Source: Physocladia obscura
Lineage: Eukaryota; Chytridiomycota; Chytridiomycetes; Chytridiales; Chytriomycetaceae
Length of the DNA: 14,708 nucleotides
Direction: 5' to 3'
Assembly (NCBI GenBank): GCA_027596945.1
Contig: JADGJH010000759.1
Span: 1-14,708, forward strand
Shown: in pieces, positions 1 to 7,138 of the stretch
Numbering within the stretch: the first letter of the stretch is position 1
How the letters are laid out: the number at the start of each line of letters is the position of its first letter
Notes under the pieces: generated by a model
Told to the model about the DNA's origin: nothing
The model's input: only the letters and a program-made list of their open reading frames with translations
Database searches by the model: none
Position numbers and translations under genes: made by a program

Positions 1-66
1 GTTTCTTTGGCACTGTCTTGAATTGACAGAGTTGCCCCAAATACATTAGGAATCTACCTATTGGGA

Positions 67-255
67 TTATTTAAACACTTTCTTGATTTCAAGAATAGCC
101 TCCTGCACCTTTCTGAGTGAGTGTACATGGAGGTAAACTGTTGCGCCTTTTTGGGCTAACACCTTTGCAGACTTGAAACTGAGATCAGAGTTTGCTGTAG
201 TAATCATGAAAGTCTTACTGGCAAGTGACAGAATGTTGGTGGTAGAAAATGCCAT
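67..255 (-). pseudogene. Truncated short-chain dehydrogenase/reductase (SDR) relic
   Basis: The frame starts at ATG 255 and ends at TAA 67-69, giving 62 residues. It follows the first beta-alpha-beta unit of a retinol-dehydrogenase-like SDR. A start of MAFSTTNI type leads into a strand ending FMITTANSDLSF, where the family has a TGANSGLG-like dinucleotide-binding loop. KVLAQKGATVYL and an EAILEIKK helix follow, both typical of the fold. The glycines of the Rossmann loop are gone (T-T-A-N-S-D-L-S), and the rest of a normal enzyme of about 300 residues is missing, so it cannot bind NAD(P) or catalyse. An upstream in-frame extension to 348 runs into a palindrome and is not SDR-like. I call it a pseudogene. 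A spliced gene continuing beyond the left edge is possible, but the lost glycines argue against function. Confidence 0.62.
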
Positions 256-314
256 GTTGTTTTGGTTGCTTTGGAGGATGAGTTGCCTTTTTTTGGTTCT
301 TTCTGGAATTTTAC

Positions 315-351
315 GTTTTGCTATTTCAAATCTGATTTGAAATAGCAAAAC
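315..351. repeat. Perfect 18-bp-arm palindrome with 1-nt spacer
   Basis: GTTTTGCTATTTCAAATC at 315-332 is followed by one T and then its exact reverse complement at 334-351. Twelve bases of the right arm (GATTTGAAATAG) recur at 363-374. It lies just upstream of the SDR relic and could be a foldback or MITE fragment, or the junction of an inverted duplication. No protein-coding role is visible. Confidence 0.85.
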
Positions 352-607
352 ATGGAATTCTAGATTTGAAATAGTGTTACTTGGAAAATTTGATGAACAT
401 TGAATGCATTGCTACCAGCTCATTATATTGTGTTATTAACATGAATTGTTGTTCATGCAACTTCTTCATTCCCTCGCTGAGTTGAAACAAAAACCAATGA
501 GAACACAGAAAGATTCAACAATAATATCTATTTTTTGCACAAGTACAGTCACACTTCCAATACTAATCCTTGTTGCAAATGTAACAAATGTATTGCTGTT
601 GCAGAAT
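352..607. other. AT-rich spacer, no gene seen
   Basis: Apart from the partial third copy of the palindrome arm at 363-374, I see nothing supportable here. Open frames are short and have no recognisable protein. It includes the 3' flank of the hydrolase gene that ends at 608; I saw no AATAAA close to that stop. Confidence 0.5.
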
Positions 608-1639
608 TTACGAAGTATCTGCCAGATTCTTTATGATCTGGAGTGTATCCATTGGTCTTCTCAAAGGTAAGCTGACATGCCCTTCACCAGCAATTATTCG
701 TAAATCCAGATCCTCGTGGTCCACCACCTCTTTGAATTTTTCTGCACCCCACGCCGGGCAGTTGACATCATCTGCACCATGAAGCACTAGAATTTTGACT
801 CCGGACCCTCGCATGTCCCTCACATTGAACTGCGCGCGTGATGAGGCCTGCAAAAGACCATCCATCCACACGCCCTGCAATCCACTTTTGATTCCTGCGA
901 TTTCAAAAAAAATGTTGGCAAAATGAGGCTGAGAACGAAAAGCATCCATGTCCGGTTTCGAAAACATCCATGACAGAAGATATGCGCGCACACCACCAAA
1001 CTTCGAAGGCGGCCCGCTGGGATCGGCAGGTGGATGCAGTGTGCCATCTTTATCCATTACCGGAAACCATTTCAGTGCACCTTGCGTGTCCACATCACCA
1101 CCCAACGCCAGTAGTCTAACTCGCATTATTGCCCGATCCATTGATAATAAGCCCTTACAAACTGACTCCCCGAACCGTCCAGCAAACCCGCTTTTTACAC
1201 GATACCACGCAGAAAACCAAGGTCCATGATCCGGTCCTGTTGTTCCAATCTGCACGACGAGCGGAACACGCTGCGGCAGGTACCTTCCTACAGCGAGAGC
1301 GAAACGAGAGCCACCACTGATTCCAACCACAACGAAGCGGGAAATGCCGAGATGGTTGGCGAGAGCACCCACATAGTCTTTTGCAAACGATTCAAAAGTG
1401 AGGGATGGGTCAGAGGATGATTCGCCCCATCCAGGCCTGTCAAGAGAGACTATACGGATGCCTAGATCAGTCGCAGCAGCTTGTAGACAGAACGGCTCTT
1501 GCCCGCTGGAGGGAGCACCGTGTAAATAGATGAGCTGCAGGGCCGTCGGTGACTGGGAACCGAAGACGTAGTATCTGATCGTTCCCTTGCCTAATATACG
1601 GAGTGTCGAAACGAGCACAGGTGAGGGTGACCAGCTCAT
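608..1639 (-). CDS. Alpha/beta-hydrolase fold protein (343 aa)
   Basis: An intact frame from ATG 1637-1639 to TAA 608-610 encodes a soluble alpha/beta hydrolase of the fold-1 type. The oxyanion-side loop LHGAPSSG lies at residues 39-46 and DRPGWGES at 67-74. The nucleophile elbow G-I-S-G-G at 106-110 puts the catalytic serine at 108. The acid loop is LHGADDVNCP (Asp290 or 291), and the histidine is His321 in GEGHVSLP. A cap-like insertion fills about 130-270. The substrate cannot be read from sequence; an esterase, epoxide-hydrolase-like or other C-C/C-O hydrolase is possible, although a Ser nucleophile argues against epoxide hydrolase. It is richer in GC and CpG than the decayed DNA beside it. 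A second exon further 5' is possible: ATG 1786 to donor GTAAGT at 1688-1683, with acceptor AG 1636-1635. This would give a 54-nt intron, keep phase, and replace the first two residues with 33 others. Confidence 0.85.
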   Translation of the reverse strand: MSWSPSPVLVSTLRILGKGTIRYYVFGSQSPTALQLIYLHGAPSSGQEPFCLQAAATDLGIRIVSLDRPGWGESSSDPSLTFESFAKDYVGALANHLGISRFVVVGISGGSRFALAVGRYLPQRVPLVVQIGTTGPDHGPWFSAWYRVKSGFAGRFGESVCKGLLSMDRAIMRVRLLALGGDVDTQGALKWFPVMDKDGTLHPPADPSGPPSKFGGVRAYLLSWMFSKPDMDAFRSQPHFANIFFEIAGIKSGLQGVWMDGLLQASSRAQFNVRDMRGSGVKILVLHGADDVNCPAWGAEKFKEVVDHEDLDLRIIAGEGHVSLPLRRPMDTLQIIKNLADTS

Positions 1640-1688
1640 GTCAAGGGAGTTTGTGTTTTTTTTTCAACAATTTTCTATTCTTACTTAC

Positions 1689-1786
1689 CATGAACGTATC
1701 ACATGTTTGCTCAGCTTGAAGGGCAGTTTGCACCAGCTGTTTTCTTGTTCCTGGTGGTGGTGTTGAACAACTCGGATTTGATGCAT
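1689..1786 (-). other. Possible extra 5' exon of the alpha/beta hydrolase
   Basis: ATG at 1784-1786 opens 32 codons plus two bases and stops at a strong GTAAGTAAG donor. The next AG (complement of 1635-1636) lets the frame join the hydrolase at residue 3 with the correct phase. The 54-nt intron matches the length of SOF1 intron 1 in this window. The added residues are His/Gln-rich and match no domain I know, so a simple start at 1639 remains equally likely. Confidence 0.4.
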
Positions 1787-2690
1787 ACAAAAGCCAAGTC
1801 TTAACTTTGACTTCAGTTGTTGCAATATCTATACCTTTGTTTTTGTGAGGCCAGTTGTGCTCGCAGCCTTGAAGGATGGTGTGAAAAATACTTTAAGAGA
1901 GCTGACCAGCACTTCAACACTCGGAAGTTCTGCTATGGAACATTCACTGATGAAATGAGGAGATTCACAACTACATTAAGTTCATCGAGAGTAGCTCTAT
2001 TATTCTGTAATTTCATATCAGTGTAATTTTTTCTTCTCTTAGTGACACGCTGCTTTCTTCACTTGTTTCTTTGTAATAATAAAGCTATTTTTCCAACTAT
2101 CTACAAGCTACAACGGTCCTAGTGACGTGTAACACCTCAGTTTATGTGACACTAAATCAATGGGATATTATGGCCAGGGGCTGCCAAAAATGTAATCACT
2201 GTATATTTTTCATGTATATATTTATCAGTGATTGTTTTATTGTATTCTGGTGTTTGTTGGTTTTAGCTAACTTCAGTAAAGAAAACAACCTTTCTTTCAA
2301 GTTTTTCGTAGTTGGTTTTTTTGGGCTGATGTCCCTGAAATGGCTCATAACCACAACTCTGCCTATAAAATTAGATAGCATAGTGCAGTCCACTCATGTG
2401 GTAGTTTGCAACTCTTGCTGCACAATTCATCATGTCAACAAATTTCAATACTGTGCACATTCAACATGAGGCAAATATTGTTGCTCTTGTGTGGTTTAGC
2501 CTTGAAGGCTCTTTGCAACCATGTCTGCTTAGCTCTCCTGTCAAATTGTTGATTTCTGGTTGAATCAGATCTTTGTTTTTCCTCCACTGTCACTACTCAA
2601 ATCCATTGTATTAGCTTATGAACCTCTACCAAGTTATTTTGAAGAGACAGTCATCTTCTGATATATGCAGTTATTGTCTGCATATGTACT
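1787..2690. other. AT-rich, CpG-poor spacer with no convincing gene
   Basis: The longest plus-strand frames (1817-2026 and 2122-2469) open with TTG and GTG rather than ATG. The first has a Trp/Cys/Phe-bearing stretch that may be an old coding remnant, but I cannot name it. A TATAAGGGCAAGTCAAAAAG motif at 2693-2712 resembles ends of Tc1/IS630-type elements and may mark the left end of the transposon to the right. I did not find its partner repeat. Confidence 0.4.
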
Positions 2691-3118
2691 ACTATAAGGG
2701 CAAGTCAAAAAGTGAACTTGCATACCTCTTCAACAAGTCCCCCTTGACTATAGCCAACTGAATTGATCAGTATGAAAGAGGGAATGGAGTGTGTCAAAAA
2801 GAGAAGGATAGAATCTTCACATAGCATGGAGAGACAAGGAGAGTGTGGCTAGTAAACCAGTATGTCACAATCACAGTTTAAGATCTCAGAATGACTAACA
2901 AAGCTGGATTCAGTTTTGGCCGCAGTGTCACTCAAGTCTAAGCTGCCTTCAACACTTGCAAAAAATGCATCCTCCTTTACAGCAGCAGCATACTTGCACT
3001 TTTCCCAAGAGTAGATGAGACAAAGCAACTCTATGCACATATAGAGTTTCATATATCATCTTTTTCAATATCTGTGATATTGAAAGAATCAAACTTGTTG
3101 TGGAAGGCCTTGGAAATG

Positions 3119-3781
3119 TGAGCTATTCAGATTTGTCAATCTGACATTGTTCACTTTTGTCAAGATTTGGATTGGAAGCTATATAATTTTGTCTTCTTGG
3201 ATGAAGTATCATTTGACAACAGACACATGCTTTGAAAGCACAGTTGGTGGTTCAAGGGTGAACGTCTCATTCTTTGCAGTGAATACAAACAGTTTCCAAG
3301 AGTTTTGCTACTGTACATGATTGGATTGAATTGTCTTCTTGATGTTCATCATACAGAAGGGACATTTATGTGGGATCTTTTTATTGAATGTTGCCTTCGC
3401 ACAGTTAATAGTCAACAAGCAATTAAAATGCGTCCTGGTTGGAACTCTGTTTGGATTATGGATGGAGCAGCTATTCATTGTGACCCCAAGATTGTGAGTG
3501 CACTGAGATACTGTGGAATTAAAGTAGTGTCTTTACCTGCATACACCTTCTTCAACACAATAGAAATATTCTTTGGAATGGTGAAGAAAAGGCTTTGAGT
3601 TATTTATCACACAAATGCATCCAAGAATCTCACTCTAATTGTTATGGAAATTTTGAATGGGTTTCATCAGTATTCATTTGAGGGGAGTTATAAAAAATGT
3701 GGATATTCTTGAAGCAGTTTTAATGCAAGACTTGCATTCAATATTCCATTGGTAGAAGTGAATAGATTTGAAAGTGATTGA
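3119..3781 (+). pseudogene. Dead Tc1/IS630-type DDE transposase
   Basis: One reading frame (codon starts at 3122, 3125 and so on) covers the catalytic core of a DDE_3-type transposase. It holds the first Asp in VFLDEVSFDNR, WWFKGERL, the second Asp in WIMDGAAIH, and the Glu in NTIEIFFGMVKKRL. There are 33 residues between the second Asp and the Glu; the usual PFFNPIE is AYTFFNTIE here, so a residue seems lost. Five stops lie in or at the ends of this frame: 3119-3121, 3233-3235, 3596-3598, 3710-3712 and 3779-3781. All are TGA; the last may be the true stop. The frame has no TAA or TAG. The N-terminal helix-turn-helix region upstream of about 3050 could not be recovered. The enzyme would have cut and rejoined its own transposon ends; it is inactive now. 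Confidence 0.85.
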
Positions 3782-3799
3782 GTGAACAGAATGTGGAGA

Positions 3800-3812
3800 A
3801 ATAAACTTTATT
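3800..3812. terminator. Bidirectional poly(A) signal, AATAAA-C-TTTATT
   Basis: AATAAA on the plus strand (3800-3805) and AATAAA on the minus strand (complement of 3807-3812) sit one base apart. They are placed just past the last TGA of the plus-strand transposase and on top of the TAA of the minus-strand frame ending at 3808. This suits two convergent transcripts sharing one 3'-end module. It is inferred from motif and position only. Confidence 0.5.
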
Positions 3813-4886
3813 GCAAACCATATAAGTCATTTTCTTCATGTTCCAAGTCAAATTGATCCTCAACTCTGTTTCTAGCATTATTACTGAGTATATTTGACTG
3901 AGCATTGAGTGCAGCAGATCCATCTTGAAGCAATCTCCTGGAGCATTTTGCATTGTCTTGTGTACATTTATGCCACTGATTTAGATCCTTGACATCACGC
4001 TCCAATTCTTCAAAGAAATGTTTTCCCATTACAACTCATTCTGAAAGATTTTTGATTGACACTCCAAATCAGTTTGATGGGCACTGTTTTTACCAAGAGC
4101 AATCTGATATTGATTTGAAAAATTTTGTAATGCACAGAACTCACCAACAGGTCTTGGACAAAAATGTGAACTAAGCTCATATGGAGGACCTGCCTCAACA
4201 AGCTCTTCTAAACAAGTAAGTCTGTCCAAACAATGTTGAGCATACCAATTCCACACAATGCTATATGCTTTAAATTGGCCTCCCCACTTCTCTTTCAATC
4301 TTCTTGCAAGGCTGGAGATTGTAAAATTTGTAGCACACAACAATTTGATGCTTTAGCAAATGTTTCTCTACTTCAGTGCATGTTGCTCCATTCAAATACT
4401 AAAAAAATGAGTGATGAAAACAACTTTGATTGTGCTCCCTGATTCTGGATGTTTGGAGTTTGCGTGTTTTTGATCAGTGAGAGAATCTAAGGTCCACACT
4501 CCTTCCTTCTGTTTATCAACATGCAGTTTTACATATTTTAGGATATCTTCAACAGTCAGTCCACCTTCCTGAACTGGAGCAAATCTGTAGACTGGTGCAT
4601 CAGAAAGATTTGCTGGTACAACAATTTCAACTTCCTTGTCAAGGAAGGGAGCTGCAATATTGAAAAGCTGGCTCTTGAAGTTGCCCACACTGTTACTACA
4701 GATAACAAGAGCATGTCTTTCAATATTTGAGCAACACAGCAGGAACTTTCAAACACTTAATTGAACCAAATTTGAACACTCATTAATAGTAGCACCTGAA
4801 ATTGGGTGGTTTGTTGCAATACTTTGATCTGAATCAAGCGCGGCACTCAAAAGAGTCTGCAGGGATTTGCCAGATTGGCAGCCATC
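3808..4886 (-). pseudogene. Broken unidentified minus-strand gene, perhaps a transposon passenger
   Basis: Several minus-strand open pieces read like one former protein. 4886-4752 contains GCQSGKSLQTLL, which resembles a worn P-loop. After one TGA the same frame continues from 4748 to 4392 with IAAPFLDKEVEIVVPANL and a VEDILKYVKLHV helix. 4343-4029 carries SSLARRLKEKWGG and CLEELVEAGPPYEL, and 4029-3808 carries a charged C-terminus ending at TAA 3808-3810. The joins between the last three pieces need frame changes, and TGA, TAG and TAA occur between them. The stop overlaps AATAAA. I do not recognise the family; a P-loop NTPase of the kind scattered with mobile elements in fungal genomes is possible, but the P-loop spacing is not canonical. 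It converges on the dead transposase and may have been cargo of the same element. Confidence 0.45.
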
Positions 4887-5419
4887 CTATTAGTAACCTT
4901 AATAAAAAGGCCTCTGTGGCTGTTACTGTACACATACAAGCAAATACCCATGTTTTATATTGATTACAACTTGTTTGAGATCAATTGGATGGTGCCAACA
5001 AAAGCTAGAGGATTCCGGCAGACAATTGGGTGTCATTTTTCCAGGTGAGGTTCAACTTGCAAAAATCCAATTTTGGCAAAACACATAATACTGCCTCAGC
5101 AGATTGGCCCACTGCTTCTCCGATATATTCCCATGTTTGATTGGTGGCATGAAGCTCCAAGATTGGTGTTGTTTGGTCATGCAAATACATATTTCAATTT
5201 TTTAGGATGTGTGACATTTTTTTGGGATATACTCAATACTCAGTGCAGGACTCAAACCTGCATAACCACACATGAAACCAAAGACCACATATCAACTTTT
5301 CAAACATGGAAAGTTGGAAAAATGCAAATCAAACCCGCAAAATTGACCGGTGGCCTGTGACACTGTAGGTTGGCTGTACAAACAAATTTGGCAAGGCAAG
5401 TAAAATGTATTTACCAGTT
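4887..5419. other. Decayed spacer between two mobile-element relics
   Basis: I see no gene that can be supported. A minus-strand frame at 5005-5190 (61 residues) has no family I know and may be a leftover of either neighbouring element. A tRNA-like T-arm lies at 5245-5261 and is listed separately. Confidence 0.4.
5245..5261 (-). other. tRNA-like T-arm / pol III B-box remnant
   Basis: Read on the minus strand, GCAGG-TTTGAGT-CCTGC forms a perfect five-base-pair stem with a seven-base loop, the geometry of a tRNA T-arm. GGTTTGAGTCC differs from the B-box consensus GGTTCGANTCC only by C to T at its CpG. I could not find a matching acceptor stem or a clear A box upstream. It may be a fragment of a tRNA gene or a tRNA-derived SINE, or chance. 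Confidence 0.3.
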
Positions 5420-6694
5420 TTAGGATCTCCAAGTCAAATCAAACCAAACCCTTTCTTTTTTTGGTTGAATAATGCATCTGTCAATTGCTTCAGTTCCAGT
5501 CCCAGTTCCAATGTCTTCAAGAGTTTCTTCAACTAGAAATCCTGTGTATGTTGAACCATTATCTATTGGAGTTAAGTAAATTTCCTTGTTTGATTCCGTT
5601 TCTGTTTCCTTTTTCTTGTAAGCCCTACCCATCAGCAAGCAACCCCAATTATGAATTGTTGAAGTTTTTTTCACTTTTTTTTTCAATATTTCCTTTTCCT
5701 GATTCCGTATCTTTTGGGCTTGGCTACAGGCTTCAAAGTTGCATTTGGTACATTTGCATTTGACTGTGCAGTCATGAATAAAGTGTCTGAGTTTTCCACA
5801 ATAGTTTGATATATCACACTTCAAATCCTTCTGGTTAGTGTTTTCTTTTCTTTTTCCTTTGTTACCTTTCTCATCCTTATCATTTCCTTAACAAGAATCC
5901 TTTTTCCATTTCCCTTTGAATCCTTTGTCCATTTCCCTTTGAATTCTTTGTCCACTTCCCTTTGAATCCTTTGCCTTTGACTTGTTCTTCCCCTTCTTAA
6001 CATAGTTTTCTTGAATTTTTAGAATAAAATCCAGTTTGCTGTCAAGACAATTCACGTTCACAGCACGCAATTCAGTTAAATAGTCCTTAAGCTCCTTTTC
6101 CTTGGTTACATTTGACCAATTTGACTTGAACATTAACCAAATTCTACTTTCCAGGCCCTAATTAATATACTTTTCCTGTTCCCCTGCCAACTTAGCCACT
6201 TGATTGTAAAACCCAACCTTGTTCAGCTTCACACGTTAGTAATCTTCCAACTTCATTGTTCATCCTTCCAGGTTTGTTTGCTTATAATTCTTCATTTGTG
6301 TAAGCATGTCTTCCAGGTCCTTTCCACCATTAATGTCCAGAATTGCACTACAAATTGCTACGTACCTCTTGCATCCAGTGTCAACGTCATTACTTGACGT
6401 TACATAATAAAGCGTTTCATCAACACAGTCACGAAGAATCTTGCAAATCTTGTAGTCCATTTTCAACCAATCCTTCTCCTCTTCCGCTTTTGGCTTCTCC
6501 AGTTTTCCATCGAGGATTGACAACATGTCATCTCTATTGCCTTCATCCCCGCCAATCTTGCTGCGAAGTTTGTAGTCCCACTTGGCCAAGATACCAAAGT
6601 TGTTCATTCCAATTGTCAAATCACGTTTGTCAAGAACTTCTTGAGGTAATCGTTTGTTTCTTTGTTTGCCATTTCGCTTTCCATAGGTTGTCAA
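5420..6694 (-). pseudogene. Ty1/copia-type Gag and protease start, frame-broken
   Basis: Three minus-strand pieces are in the order expected of a copia polyprotein. 6694-6260 is Gag-like, with LTIGMNNFGILAKWDYKL leading to a Trp- and Lys-rich helical body. 6133-5888 is a basic linker ending in a tandem repeat. 5824-5420 carries a zinc knuckle, NYCGKLRHFIHDC, followed about 80 residues later by IDNGSTYTGF, where the aspartic protease has its D-S-G or D-T-G motif. The knuckle has lost its first Cys and its GH glycine, and the protease serine is Asn, so neither should work. Integrase and reverse transcriptase are absent. The Gag frame opens at TTG. The first ATG after the primer site (6684) is in another frame that stops after about 22 codons, so the start is also shifted. 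It has more CpGs than the transposase, so it is probably a younger insertion. Confidence 0.7.
5899..5977. repeat. 23-bp tandem repeat, about 3.4 copies
   Basis: Units at 5899-5921, 5922-5944 and 5945-5967 share the form CCTTTGTCCATTTCCCTTTGAAT, with one or two changes each and a partial fourth at 5968-5977. The unit is not a multiple of three, so each copy shifts the Gag frame, and three copies restore it. It encodes Lys/Asp/Gly-rich sequence in all frames of the minus strand. Confidence 0.85.
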
Positions 6695-6698
6695 CTCT

Positions 6699-6880
6699 TA
6701 ATCTGTATACCAATTCAATTTCAAAAGTAAAAGTCCGTCTTTATTAAAATCAAAACATTCTTTTTATACTAAATCAAGATCGCCGAAATCATTAAAGTGC
6801 TAATCAGTTCTTTTCGGCTGCCGCCCATTCGGCTCTGCTTCCGATCTTTAACTGCTTAACCACACTTTTCGATTTCACAA
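6699..6880 (-). mobile_element. Likely 5' LTR end and primer-binding site of the copia relic
   Basis: Reading towards Gag on the minus strand, a TATAAAAAG box (complement of 6760-6768) is followed by AATAAA (complement of 6740-6745) and then TGGTATACAGATT (from 6712 downward). The last resembles the TGGTATCAGAG-type initiator-Met tRNA primer site common in copia elements, and an ATG follows at 6684. This order is what a 5' LTR, primer site and Gag look like. I could not define the outer LTR edge or find a second LTR in the window; 6880 is only a guess. Confidence 0.45.
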
Positions 6881-6884
6881 CACC

Positions 6885-7132
6885 GTGATTTTGATTGCCT
6901 GAAGTTTTGTTAAATCAAAACGGTAACGTAATTTTGCAGCCAGAAGGCATGCATGAAATATTAAATATCAGCTTCATGTTTCTTTTCGGCTTTCTTTTTT
7001 GTAAGATCAAAAAGAAAGACAACAGCTATTTATCAGTATTCTTTTTCACTTACGATAAACCAAGCTCGGTACACTCTTATCATAGGAGAGGAAATTCTTT
7101 GAAAAGCTTTCTATAAATAAATTAACTTCATG
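6885..7132. other. Spacer downstream of SOF1
   Basis: This lies between the copia LTR candidate and the SOF1 stop. A plus-strand frame at 6895-7116 is AT-rich and unrecognised. I see no RNA gene here. Confidence 0.4.
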
Positions 7133-7138
7133 TTTATT
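7133..7138 (-). terminator. Poly(A) signal overlapping the SOF1 stop codon
   Basis: AATAAA (complement of 7133-7138) spans the last sense codon GAA and the TAA stop of SOF1. A cut 10-30 nt further on would leave a very short 3' UTR. Confidence 0.5.

Noticed and set aside
2122..2469. A 115-codon plus-strand frame with hydrophobic stretches.
   Set aside because: It starts with GTG, is Phe/Cys/Leu-rich as expected of T-rich DNA, and shows no family signature.
2693..2721. GGGCAAGTCAAAAAGTGAACTTGC as the left terminal repeat of the Tc1/IS630 element.
   Set aside because: It resembles known ends of the group, but I could not find the inverted partner to the right, so I do not list it as a feature.
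2849..3052. A minus-strand frame with KYAAAVKEDAFFASVEGSLDL.
   Set aside because: Both strands read equally well here and it lies within the transposon relic, so I could not choose.
3119..3781. TGA might be read as an amino acid in this genome, which would leave the transposase nearly intact.
   Set aside because: Host genes here (cyclin, lipase-like) end at TGA and use TGG for Trp, and the TGA sites fit CGA decay. Missing motif residues also show damage.
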